From Spiribacter roseus (lineage in GTDB: Bacteria > Pseudomonadota > Gammaproteobacteria > Nitrococcales > Nitrococcaceae), in contig NZ_CP016382.1 in NCBI RefSeq assembly GCF_002813635.1, forward strand, positions 806,001 through 870,000: a DNA stretch of 64,000 nt, written 5' to 3'. This document shows positions 42,854 to 54,836 of the stretch, in pieces. The notes beneath the pieces are model-generated. The model saw nothing but the letters and a program-made list of their open reading frames with translations. It searched no databases and was not told the DNA's origin. Position 1 is the first letter of the stretch. Each line of letters begins with the position of its first letter. The translations under genes and the position numbers were made by a program.

Positions 42854-43587
42854 TCACCCGGATCCACGGGCTCGCCCCGCTGCCTGAGCTCGAAATGCAA
42901 TTCGCCGGGCCGCGCGTCACTGGCGCCCACCCGGGCGATCGTCTCCCCCTGGGCGACCGTGGCGCCCTCGTCCACCAGCAGGGCGCGATTGTAGCCATAG
43001 GCGGTCAGGTAGCGCGCATTGTGTTGGATGATCACCAGATTGCCGTAGCCGGGCAGTCCATCACCACTGTAGACCACCTCGCCGGCGGCGGCGGCAAGCA
43101 CCGGGCTGCCCGGATCGGCCGCGATCCCGATGCCCCGCTTGCCGGGTGACCCGGGGTTGTAGTCGCGCACGATCTCGCCCTCCAGTGGCCATTGCCAGGT
43201 CGACGGGTCCGGGCGCTGCACCGGCGCCGGCGTCGCCGCGGTCTGAGACTGCCGACCCTGCGGCGGACGCAGCTGCAGGGATTGACCGGGATAGATCACA
43301 TAAGGGGGCTCAATGTCGTTCCACTGCGCGATGTCACGAAAGTCGAGCCCGGCGCCAAAGGCGATCTGATAGAGCGTATCGCCCTCGCGCACGGTATAGG
43401 CGTCGGCCGTCCCGGTGGGGGCAGCCCTTCCAGTGGGGATGGCCGACTCGCGCACGGCCCGGTCGGCGGGATAGTCAAACTCGGAACAGCCGCCCAGCAC
43501 GAGCAGTGCCGCCGCGCATGCCGCCAGAGGCCGCCCTACCGCGACAGGTACACGACCAGGGCGAGCAGCACGATCACACTGAACCAC
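42841..43587 (-). CDS. nlpD: NlpD-like lipoprotein with LysM and M23 peptidase domains
   Basis: A 248-residue outer-membrane lipoprotein. Lipobox LGGC lies near residue 34, LysM at about 62-105 (YTVREGDTLYQIAFGAG), and a C-terminal M23 domain (GNLVIIQHNARYLTAYGYN, GELHFELR). As in E. coli NlpD the peptidase metal ligands are incomplete, which suggests an amidase activator rather than an enzyme. I placed the start at GTG 43587, after GGAG and 52 bases inside yqaA; an upstream start at 43641 is less likely. rpoS, the usual next gene, is absent. Confidence 0.85.
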   Translation of the reverse strand: MVQCDRAARPGRVPVAVGRPLAACAAALLVLGGCSEFDYPADRAVRESAIPTGRAAPTGTADAYTVREGDTLYQIAFGAGLDFRDIAQWNDIEPPYVIYPGQSLQLRPPQGRQSQTAATPAPVQRPDPSTWQWPLEGEIVRDYNPGSPGKRGIGIAADPGSPVLAAAAGEVVYSGDGLPGYGNLVIIQHNARYLTAYGYNRALLVDEGATVAQGETIARVGASDARPGELHFELRQRGEPVDPGDYLP

Positions 43588-44114
43588 CCGATCCGCTCCA
43601 TATAACGACGCAGCCACGGTTCCATGCGCGGGCCGCCCCACCCCAGCACCGCGGCCACCAGATAGAACCGCGCCCCCCGGCCCAGTAGCGACGCCAGCAG
43701 GAAGGGCAGCCAGGCAATGGCCATGGCGCCGGCCGCGATGGTGAAGATCTTATAGGGGATCGGCGAAAAACCGGCCACCAGCACCACCCAGAAGCCCCAG
43801 TCCACGAACCAGCCACGCGCCGTCTCGTAGGCCGGTGCATAGCCGGCCTCCTCAATCAGGGGCAGGACCAGCTCGAGGCCCAGAAGACCGATCAGATACC
43901 CGAGCACACCGCCCGCCACCGAGGCCAGGGTGGTGAGCGTTGCCAGTCGCATGGCCCGCCGCGGCCGGGCCATGCACATGGGCGCGAGCATGACATCGGG
44001 CGGCACGGGGAAGAATGAGGACTCGGCAAAACTCAACCCCGCCAGCATCCACGGCGCCCGGGGATGCCCGGCCCAGCGCAGGACCCGATCGTAGAGCGCG
44101 GTAAAGACCTTCAT
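43536..44114 (-). CDS. YqaA-family inner-membrane protein (DedA-like)
   Basis: A 192-residue integral membrane protein related to DedA/SNARE-associated transporters. FAESSFFPVPPDVML near residue 30 is the reentrant-loop motif, followed by hydrophobic helices and GFSPIPYKIFTIAAGAM, the second conserved loop. DedA relatives recycle lipid carriers across the membrane; the YqaA substrate is not known. Its ATG overlaps the pcm stop (ATGA) and its 3' end overlaps nlpD. Confidence 0.88.
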   Translation of the reverse strand: MKVFTALYDRVLRWAGHPRAPWMLAGLSFAESSFFPVPPDVMLAPMCMARPRRAMRLATLTTLASVAGGVLGYLIGLLGLELVLPLIEEAGYAPAYETARGWFVDWGFWVVLVAGFSPIPYKIFTIAAGAMAIAWLPFLLASLLGRGARFYLVAAVLGWGGPRMEPWLRRYMERIGWFSVIVLLALVVYLSR

Positions 44115-44776
44115 CCCTCGATGCCGCCGCGCATGGGGACAAAGCTGACGGCTTCCACGGTCTGCTCGTCGAACGCGCCCGCCCGTCGGTGCCAGACCCG
44201 CAGTTCCTGGGTGCCTCCGCCACCCACCGGTGCCATCAACTGGCCATCGTCGGCGAGCTGCTCGAACAGCGCGGGCGGCACCGTCTCAGGGGCCGCGGTC
44301 AGTATGATGGCATCAAACGGCGCGGCCGATGGCCAGCCCTCGAAACCGTCGCCAAGGCGCTGCCGGATATTGCCGATGCCGAGCTGGCGGAACAGCGCAC
44401 GGCTGCGCTCGTAGAGGGCACGAATGCGCTCAATGGTGCAGACCTCATCGACCAGCGCCGCGAGCACCGCGGCCTGATAGCCCGAACCCGTCCCCACCTC
44501 AAGCACCCGCGAGGGGATCCGGTCCCGGATGAGGATCTCGGTCATGCGGGCCACCACGAACGGCTGCGAAATCGTCTGCCCGTGACCGATCGGCAGCGCG
44601 GTGTCCTCGTAGGCCCGCGATGCCAGTGCCTCGTCAACAAACAGGTGCCGGGGGATCTGGCGCATCACGTTGAGCACCCGGGCATCACGGATCCCGGCGT
44701 CGCCCAGCCGGCCGGCCAGCCGCTCACGGGTACGCCGCGATGTCATGCCGATGCCCTGACGGCGGTGATCGTCCAT
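44111..44776 (-). CDS. pcm: Protein-L-isoaspartate O-methyltransferase
   Basis: Pcm repairs isoaspartate in aged proteins using S-adenosylmethionine. The 221 residues have LPIGHGQTISQPFVVARM, the SAM motif VLEVGTGSGYQAAVLA and ILTAAPETVPPAL, all typical. The ATG at 44776 shares one base with the surE stop (TGATG); an internal ATG at residue 11 is also possible. surE-pcm-nlpD is the standard gammaproteobacterial order. Confidence 0.95.
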   Translation of the reverse strand: MDDHRRQGIGMTSRRTRERLAGRLGDAGIRDARVLNVMRQIPRHLFVDEALASRAYEDTALPIGHGQTISQPFVVARMTEILIRDRIPSRVLEVGTGSGYQAAVLAALVDEVCTIERIRALYERSRALFRQLGIGNIRQRLGDGFEGWPSAAPFDAIILTAAPETVPPALFEQLADDGQLMAPVGGGGTQELRVWHRRAGAFDEQTVEAVSFVPMRGGIEG

Positions 44777-45525
44777 CAGCGCAGTCCCTCGATCCAGCCG
44801 GCCACTGAGTCGAGTGCTGCATAACGGGTCAGATCAACCTGCATGGGCGTAATGGAGATCGCCCCACGCTCAATGGCGTCAAAATCGCTTCCGGGGCCCG
44901 CATCCTGGCGTGCCCCGGGCGGCCCGATCCAGTAGATGGGCCGTCCCTTGGGGTCATGATCGCGGATCGCCGCTTCGGCGCGATGACGACTGCCGAGCCG
45001 GGTCGCCTCGATGCCGGTGACCTCGGCCCAGGGCCGATCCGGGACATTGACGTTGAGGATGGTGTCGGCCGGCAACGGATCATGGTGCAGCCGGTTGATC
45101 AATTGCCGCGCCATGGCCGCCGCCGTGGCGTAATGCGTGGGCGCATCGCCCACCAGGGAAATCGCGATCGCCGGCAGACCCAGCGTCCGGCCCTCCATGG
45201 CGGCGGCTACCGTCCCGCTGTAGAGCACATCATCGCCCAGGTTGCCACCGGCATTGATCCCCGAGACCACCATGTCCGGCAGCGCTTCAAGCAGGCCCGT
45301 GGTGGCCAGGTGCACGCAATCCGTGGGGGTGCCATCCACCCGGAAGACACCGCTGCGGATTTCATCAACGCGTAGCGGGCGGTCCAGTGTCAGCGAGTTG
45401 CTCGCGCCACTGCGGTCGCGCACCGGTGCCACCACCGTGACGCTGGCCTGCTCGGCGAGCGTGGCGGCGAGTTCGCCGATGCCCGTGGATTCATAGCCGT
45501 CGTCGTTGCTGACGAGAATTCTCAT
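44776..45525 (-). CDS. surE: 5'/3'-nucleotidase SurE
   Basis: A 249-residue metal-dependent nucleoside monophosphate phosphatase. [15 protein letters not shown] at the start holds the metal-binding Asp pair, and [30 protein letters not shown] is the family signature. The ATG has AAGGGCC upstream. It is the first gene of surE-pcm-yqaA-nlpD. The Smr gene lies divergently before it, separating it from truD, with which it is usually contiguous. Confidence 0.96.
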   Translation of the reverse strand: MRILVSNDDGYESTGIGELAATLAEQASVTVVAPVRDRSGASNSLTLDRPLRVDEIRSGVFRVDGTPTDCVHLATTGLLEALPDMVVSGINAGGNLGDDVLYSGTVAAAMEGRTLGLPAIAISLVGDAPTHYATAAAMARQLINRLHHDPLPADTILNVNVPDRPWAEVTGIEATRLGSRHRAEAAIRDHDPKGRPIYWIGPPGARQDAGPGSDFDAIERGAISITPMQVDLTRYAALDSVAGWIEGLR

Positions 45526-45595
45526 GGAAGGCCCTTTTCTCCTTGCGCTTTTGCCCGTGTACTATACCGATCCCGAGACGCTGCGGGAGACAGCC

Positions 45596-46132
45596 ATGGA
45601 AGATCAGGACCGGGAGACCGCCCTTTTCCGGGCGGCCATGGAGGATGTCAGTCCGCTTGAGCACCCGGACACGCCCGATCTGCGGCGCCGCCGTCCGCCA
45701 CCGATCCCCGGCCAGCGTCGTGCCGACGACCGGGCGGTGCTGCGGGAGCTCGCCGAAGGCGAACAGGACGGCGCCGAGCTGGGCGCGGAACTGGGCGAGG
45801 CCCTTGCCTGGTCGCGTGCCGGCCTCCATCGCAAAACCCTGCGCCGGCTACGTCGGGGCGATTTCAGTGTAATGGCCGAGCTCGACCTGCACGGCCACAC
45901 GGTCGACTCGGCGCGCCGCCTGCTGACCGACTTCCTCAACGAATGCCACCGCCGACACATGGGCTGCGTGCGGGTGATCCACGGCAAGGGCCGGCGCTCG
46001 TCAAACGCCGGACCGGTCCTCAAGGGACAGGTGGACCGCTGGCTGCGCCAGCGCGACGACATCCTCGCCTTCTGTTCCGCGCGGCCGGTGGACGGCGGCA
46101 CGGGGGCGCTGTATGTGCTGCTGCGACGCTGA
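45596..46132 (+). CDS. Smr-domain protein
   Basis: A 178-residue protein: a charged, Pro/Arg-rich N-terminal part (residues 1-85) and a C-terminal Smr domain with ELDLHGHTVDSARRLL and VRVIHGKGRRS. Smr proteins are nucleases or nicking enzymes; gammaproteobacterial SmrB cleaves mRNA on collided ribosomes and SmrA is less known. ATG 45596 has GGGAG upstream; an ATG at 45506 would run into surE. It is the only plus-strand gene after 42853. Its stop abuts the truD stop as TGATCA. Confidence 0.9.
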   Translation: MEDQDRETALFRAAMEDVSPLEHPDTPDLRRRRPPPIPGQRRADDRAVLRELAEGEQDGAELGAELGEALAWSRAGLHRKTLRRLRRGDFSVMAELDLHGHTVDSARRLLTDFLNECHRRHMGCVRVIHGKGRRSSNAGPVLKGQVDRWLRQRDDILAFCSARPVDGGTGALYVLLRR

Positions 46133-47185
46133 TCAGTCATTGACCGCCTCGACCAGCTCGCGGATCACCATCGTGGCGTAGGCGCCCCGGGTCAGCTCAA
46201 AGCGCAGGCGCCAGGTCCCCGGCGCCATCCGCCAGCCAGCGAGCGCAGCGACGCTCAGACGCAGCGCCCGTCGATCGGCGGTGACACGCTGGTCCGCCAG
46301 CGCCTGAATGACCGCCGCCCAGTCCTGCAATACCGCCGACTCGCGCTCGATCAATGCCGCCGTCTGCGGCTGGCGCCGATTGGTGGCGCCGGGCAGAGGC
46401 CCCGTGGGGTGGATCCGCAGGCCGGCCGCGCGGCGGCGGTTGAAGGCCGTTTCGGCCGCCTCGGCAGCAAAGAGGCTGCCACGTCCATCGAGCACCAGCA
46501 GATCGCCGGGGCGCGGCTGGGACCAGTCACCGGCGTCAATGCGCCGCGCCAGCACCGCATTGAACATGGCCGAGCGTGCCGCCGAGATCAGCATGCTGCG
46601 GTCATTGCGCGAGCGCGGGCGCTCGCCGCCCGCGAGCCAATTAAGGGCCCGGTCCAGATTCTGTCCATGACGGCCAAAACGCTGGCCACCAAAATAATTG
46701 GGCACCCCGTGGCGGGCAATGGTCACGAGCCGCGCGGCGATATCCCGGGGCGCGGCATCGACATCACGCAGCGTAAGGGTGAAGCGGTTGCCCGTCAGCG
46801 CCCCCACCGGCAGCTTGCGCCGGTGGCGCTGGACATCGATCACATCCAGCGCCTGCCCGTCCTGATCAACCACGCGACCCAGCGGGGCGAGTGGCGCATT
46901 GACCGGCCAGGGCACGGATAACCATTGCGTCGTGACCGCCTGACGGTCCTTGCGCCCGGCATAGCCCATGGCCCGGCGCTCCACCTGCCAGTGCCCGGCC
47001 AGCTGCTGGACGGCCTGCTGGGTGGTCAGTCCGCGTTTGCGGATACGCACCAGCAGATGCGGGCCGTCCCCGGTCGGGGCAAAGCCCAGGCGCTCGTCGA
47101 CTTGGAAATCCTCGGGGCTGACCGCAACACGCGCCGTGCCCACCGGCGTGCCCCAGGCGAGCGGCCAGTCGCCTGTCCCGCTCAC
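46133..47185 (-). CDS. truD: tRNA pseudouridine(13) synthase TruD
   Basis: TruD makes pseudouridine at position 13 of tRNA-Glu. The 350 residues show GYAGRKDRQAVTTQW with the catalytic Asp, PNYFGGQRFGRHGQNL, and the C-terminal LRFELTRGAYATMVIRELV. Length is normal. The ATG overlaps the ispF stop (ATGA). It continues the ispD-ispF-truD order. Confidence 0.95.
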   Translation of the reverse strand: MSGTGDWPLAWGTPVGTARVAVSPEDFQVDERLGFAPTGDGPHLLVRIRKRGLTTQQAVQQLAGHWQVERRAMGYAGRKDRQAVTTQWLSVPWPVNAPLAPLGRVVDQDGQALDVIDVQRHRRKLPVGALTGNRFTLTLRDVDAAPRDIAARLVTIARHGVPNYFGGQRFGRHGQNLDRALNWLAGGERPRSRNDRSMLISAARSAMFNAVLARRIDAGDWSQPRPGDLLVLDGRGSLFAAEAAETAFNRRRAAGLRIHPTGPLPGATNRRQPQTAALIERESAVLQDWAAVIQALADQRVTADRRALRLSVAALAGWRMAPGTWRLRFELTRGAYATMVIRELVEAVND

Positions 47186-47658
47186 GGGCAGTCAACCAGC
47201 GCCACGGCGCTGGCGGCGATCCCCTCACCGCGCCCGGTAAACCCCATCCACTCAAGCGTTGTCGCTTTCAGATTGATCTGTCCCTCCGACAGGTCAAGGT
47301 CTGCCGCAATGCGGGTGCGCATGGCGGGCAGGTGCGGCGCCAGGCGCGGCCGCTGGGCGATCAGGGTGGCGTCGAGGTTGCCGATCACGCCGCCCTGCCC
47401 CGCGACGAGGGCACCCACACGGCGCAGCAGCACGCGGCTGTCGATCTGCGCGTAGGCCGCATCGGTGTCCGGGAAATGCTGGCCGATGTCGCCCTGACCG
47501 ACAGCGCCCAGCAGCGCGTCGCATAACGCATGCAGCAGCACATCTCCGTCCGAGTGCGCGGCCAGTCCGTATTCATAGGCCACCTCGACGCCGCCCAGCA
47601 CTAGACGTCGGTCGGCGACCAGCCGATGGGCATCGATGCCCTGACCGATCCGCATCAT
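47182..47658 (-). CDS. ispF: 2-C-methyl-D-erythritol 2,4-cyclodiphosphate synthase
   Basis: A 158-residue zinc enzyme of the non-mevalonate pathway. RIGQGIDAHRLV holds the metal-binding Asp/His, AHSDGDVLLHALCDALLGA is the signature and FPDTD follows. The ATG overlaps the ispD stop (ATGA) and its own stop overlaps truD, so all three are coupled. ispG of the same pathway is at 21023. Confidence 0.96.
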   Translation of the reverse strand: MMRIGQGIDAHRLVADRRLVLGGVEVAYEYGLAAHSDGDVLLHALCDALLGAVGQGDIGQHFPDTDAAYAQIDSRVLLRRVGALVAGQGGVIGNLDATLIAQRPRLAPHLPAMRTRIAADLDLSEGQINLKATTLEWMGFTGRGEGIAASAVALVDCP

Positions 47659-48356
47659 TCCGGCGTCCTCCGTCGGTTGCGCTCAATGGCATTGGCCAGC
47701 CAGTGGATGTCTTCGGGATAGGTGTACTTGATGTTGCCCGGATCACCCGCGACCAGCCGTGGGCGCGCACCGAGCCCCTCCATGGCCTGGGATTCGTCAG
47801 TCACCCGGGTATCACGGGCAAGCGCCGTCTGCAGCCGCCCCAGCGGGAACAACTGCGGGGTCATCGCCTGCCAGAGTCCTTCCCGGGACGGCGTATCGGC
47901 CACCCGACCCGCCGCATCGGCGCGCTTCAGGGTGTCACGCACCGGCGCGGCCAGCAGCCCGCCATCCGGGTCATCGGCGACGGCCTCGATCAGTCGGGTG
48001 ATATCGGTCGCCGGGACCGCCGGCCGGGCCGCGTCGTGGACCAGAACCCCGTCGCCTTCCGCGGCGCCCCAGTCCCGCAACGCCGCCAGTCCGGCACGGA
48101 TCGAGTCCTGGCGCTCCGCGCCGCCCGGGCAGTCGCGTACCCGGTCATCGCGCCGCAGCGAGGCCTGATCGAACAGCGCATCATCGGCGGCCCGCACGAT
48201 CATCACGCCGGCAATATCAGGTACCTGACAGAGTGCATCGAGCGACCAGGCCAGAACCGGTCGACCGGCCAGATGGTGGTACTGCTTGGGCGTCCCGGCG
48301 CGCAGGCGCTGGCCACTGCCGGCCGCCGCGATCAGCCCCCAGAGGCGTTTAGCCAT
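47655..48356 (-). CDS. ispD: 2-C-methyl-D-erythritol 4-phosphate cytidylyltransferase
   Basis: A 233-residue CTP-dependent enzyme of isoprenoid synthesis. The N-terminal nucleotide loop is AAAGSGQRLRAGTPKQYHHL, and VLVHDAARPAVP and LWQAMTPQLFP follow as in the family. The ATG lies 8 bases inside the ftsB end. The eno-ftsB-ispD-ispF order is classic for gammaproteobacteria. Confidence 0.95.
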   Translation of the reverse strand: MAKRLWGLIAAAGSGQRLRAGTPKQYHHLAGRPVLAWSLDALCQVPDIAGVMIVRAADDALFDQASLRRDDRVRDCPGGAERQDSIRAGLAALRDWGAAEGDGVLVHDAARPAVPATDITRLIEAVADDPDGGLLAAPVRDTLKRADAAGRVADTPSREGLWQAMTPQLFPLGRLQTALARDTRVTDESQAMEGLGARPRLVAGDPGNIKYTYPEDIHWLANAIERNRRRTPE

Positions 48357-48630
48357 CCCGCGGTCCGATCACCCGATAGAAGTGTTCATCAGCGCCGATC
48401 ATGCCCATGTCACGGCGCGCCCGTTCCTCGACACTGCGCAGTCCACTGCGCAGGTCGGCGACATCCGCTGCCAGCGCCCGGTTGCGCTCGTCGAGGCGGG
48501 CGTTTTCGCCGCGCTGCTCGGCGACCGCGGCCTGCAGTCGCTGCATGGCGGGGACGCTGCCCTCACCCAGCCAGAGCCGCGACTGCAGCACCACGATCAA
48601 CACCACCAGCGCCGCCGCCATCCAGCGCAT
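48349..48630 (-). CDS. ftsB: Cell division protein FtsB
   Basis: A 93-residue bitopic membrane protein of the FtsQLB divisome complex: one N-terminal TM helix (residues 2-17), then a leucine-rich coiled coil (about 25-65) and a periplasmic tail with VEERARRDMGMIG. Length and location after eno and before ispD are characteristic. It starts 8 bases after the eno stop. Confidence 0.92.
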   Translation of the reverse strand: MRWMAAALVVLIVVLQSRLWLGEGSVPAMQRLQAAVAEQRGENARLDERNRALAADVADLRSGLRSVEERARRDMGMIGADEHFYRVIGPRDG

Positions 48631-48638
48631 CGTCGGAC

Positions 48639-52481
<3,843 letters not shown>

Positions 52482-52490
52482 CTATGGAAC

Positions 52491-53819
52491 TTAGCAGAAC
52501 GACCCGTCTGGCACAATCTGGCCGGTGGCCGTCAGCCATGCCCAGTCAGCCCCGGCCGCCGCGTCATGAGGCCGCCAGCAAAAGCTCTGGACCCCGCCCG
52601 CCGGCCAGCGCGCCTGGCCCTCGCGGGTCGGCCCAAGACCCGCCACCGCCAGACAGGTGTCGTGCTCATCCACGAGCACCGGCAGTCGATCCCGCCACCA
52701 GGGCACCACGCCGTGTTCGCGGAGCACCTCGCGGGCGGGCTTGGTGGGCCGCCCGGCCAGCGCCAGCCGCTCGCCGGGGTAGAGTCCGCGCAGCCACAGA
52801 GGCCCGGCCGGGGGCAGCCCCGCCGCCACACCCAGGTCGCCCCAGCCGGCTTCACGGGCCCCGGTCGGCAGGCGCTGTGACGGCGGAATGGCCGGCAGTG
52901 CGGCGGGCAATCGATACAACCACCCGCCGTGACGCCGGACCTGCCCCCCGGGCCATGCCAGCACCGGTCCGCGGTCGGCAGCGGCATCGGTAAGCGCGCG
53001 TATGCCGGCCTCCAGGCGTTTCTGCCCGGGGAGTGGCTGGCCACCGGCGCGGATCCACTCGCGCAGCATCAGACGCCGGACCGGACCGGTCCGGGCCCGC
53101 CAGTCCGCCAGGGACAGCGGCCCACGCCCCTCGCCCAGCCACTCTGCGATGACCGCGCGCTGCCCGCGGGCATGATCCGCCAGGCGGCCGGCCGCCGCCG
53201 CAGCCCCCGGCCAGCGCGCCTTCATCACCGGGATCACGCGGTGGCGCAGGTAATTGCGATCGATATCCAGCGAGGCATTGCTGGGATCTTCCACCCAATC
53301 CAGGGCATGCCGGGCGGCATAGGCGGCGAGCTGAACACGGGAGACGTCGAGCAGCGGGCGGACCAGCCAGCCCCGCCCCAACGGTCGCAGCGGCGCGATC
53401 CCCGCCAGGCCATCCGGCCCGGTGCCGCGCAGGAACCGGTAGAGCAGCGTCTCGAGCTGGTCATCGGCATGGTGGGCCGTGAGTACCGCTTCGTGGTGAT
53501 CAAGCCCGGCCGCCAGTGCGCGGTAACGGGCATCGCGCGCGCCGCCCTCCTGGCCCTCATCACGGTGATCAGGGCGGACATTGAGCTGCTCGAAGCCCAC
53601 ACCCAGGCCCAGGGCGGTCGCGCGGCAATGCGCCGCCCAATCGTCGGCGGCCGGCTGCAGGCCATGGTGGACATGCACGGCGCGCACGGGTCGTTGGCCC
53701 TGGGCGGCAAGGTGCAGCAGAACGGTGGAATCGAGCCCGCCGCTGAAGGCCACCACCAGCTCCGGGCAGCGGGCCGGCAGCGCCGCCTCGAGCCGCGCGA
53801 CGTCGACCGCCGCCGACAT
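52491..53819 (-). CDS. tilS: tRNA(Ile)-lysidine synthase TilS
   Basis: TilS modifies C34 of tRNA-Ile (CAU) to lysidine, which is essential for AUA decoding. The 442 residues have the PP-loop FSGGLDSTVLL near residue 25, HHADDQLETLLYRFLRGTG, and C-terminal TilS substrate domains. ATG 53819 (MSAAVDV) begins 7 bases after the accA stop; a GTG at 53843 would overlap accA. The accA-tilS-pyrG order is standard. Confidence 0.95.
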   Translation of the reverse strand: MSAAVDVARLEAALPARCPELVVAFSGGLDSTVLLHLAAQGQRPVRAVHVHHGLQPAADDWAAHCRATALGLGVGFEQLNVRPDHRDEGQEGGARDARYRALAAGLDHHEAVLTAHHADDQLETLLYRFLRGTGPDGLAGIAPLRPLGRGWLVRPLLDVSRVQLAAYAARHALDWVEDPSNASLDIDRNYLRHRVIPVMKARWPGAAAAAGRLADHARGQRAVIAEWLGEGRGPLSLADWRARTGPVRRLMLREWIRAGGQPLPGQKRLEAGIRALTDAAADRGPVLAWPGGQVRRHGGWLYRLPAALPAIPPSQRLPTGAREAGWGDLGVAAGLPPAGPLWLRGLYPGERLALAGRPTKPAREVLREHGVVPWWRDRLPVLVDEHDTCLAVAGLGPTREGQARWPAGGVQSFCWRPHDAAAGADWAWLTATGQIVPDGSFC

Positions 53820-53826
53820 TGTGCGG

Positions 53827-54792
53827 TTACTGCTTGAACTCACCCAGCGCCATCAGACGGTCATAGCGCGCCGCACACAGCTGATCGACATCCAGCCTCG
53901 ACAGGGCCGCCCAGTGCCGGCGCAGGGCATCCCCCAGCCGCCGCGAAGTCTCCTGCCAGTCGCGGTGGGCACCGCCCAAGGGCTCTTCGATGACCTCGTC
54001 ATTGAGGCCCAGCTCGGCGAGGCGCGTCGCCGTGATCCCCATCGCCTCGGCGGCATCGGCCGACTTCTCGGCGCTTTTCCAGAGGATCGATGCGCAGCCC
54101 TCCGGCGAAATCACCGAATAGGTGCTGTATTGCAGCATCAGCAGCCGGTCACCGACCCCAATCGCCAGAGCGCCACCGGATCCCCCCTCGCCGATGACCG
54201 TACAGATCACCGGCGTGCGTAGCCCCGACATCACGAACAGGTTATGGGCGATGGCCTCGCTCTGACCGCGTTTTTCGGCATCGACGCCGGGATAGGCCCC
54301 GGGTGTATCGATGAACGTGAAGACCGGCAGTGAAAAGCGCTCGGCCATCTCCATCAGTCGCTTCGCCTTGCGATAGCCCTCGGGGCGTGGCATGCCGAAA
54401 TTGCGGGCGATCTTCTCGCGGGTGTCGCGGCCCTTCTGCTCGCCGATCACCATCACCGGCTCACCATCGAGGCGCGCCAGGCCACCCACGATCGCCGCAT
54501 CGTCGGCAAAGGCCCGATCCCCGTGCAGCTCTTCAAAGTCGGTGAAAATGGCCTCGATGTAATCCAGCGCGTAGGGGCGGTAGGGATGCCGCGCCAGCTG
54601 CGAGACCTGCCAGGCGCTGAGGTTGCGGAAGATCTGCTCGGTCAGCTGCCGGCTCTTGGCCCGCAGGCGCGTGAGCTCGTCGCTGATATTGATCTCGGCG
54701 TCGTCGTTGACGTAGTGCAGCTCTTCAATCTTGGCCTCAAGTTCGGCGATGGGCCGCTCGAACTCCAGGAAATTCAGATTACTCGACCCCAA
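53827..54792 (-). CDS. accA: Acetyl-CoA carboxylase carboxyltransferase subunit alpha
   Basis: AccA with AccD transfers the carboxyl group to acetyl-CoA, the first step of fatty acid synthesis. The 321 residues begin [20 protein letters not shown] and include [23 protein letters not shown] and [17 protein letters not shown]. The start codon is TTG at 54792 with GGGGAG upstream; no ATG is available near the conserved N-terminus. dnaE ends 44 bases before it. Confidence 0.97.
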   Translation of the reverse strand: MGSSNLNFLEFERPIAELEAKIEELHYVNDDAEINISDELTRLRAKSRQLTEQIFRNLSAWQVSQLARHPYRPYALDYIEAIFTDFEELHGDRAFADDAAIVGGLARLDGEPVMVIGEQKGRDTREKIARNFGMPRPEGYRKAKRLMEMAERFSLPVFTFIDTPGAYPGVDAEKRGQSEAIAHNLFVMSGLRTPVICTVIGEGGSGGALAIGVGDRLLMLQYSTYSVISPEGCASILWKSAEKSADAAEAMGITATRLAELGLNDEVIEEPLGGAHRDWQETSRRLGDALRRHWAALSRLDVDQLCAARYDRLMALGEFKQ

Positions 54793-54836
54793 TGCTGCAC
54801 TCCCCTACCTGTGGTGCCGCGAAGTCTATCATGCCC

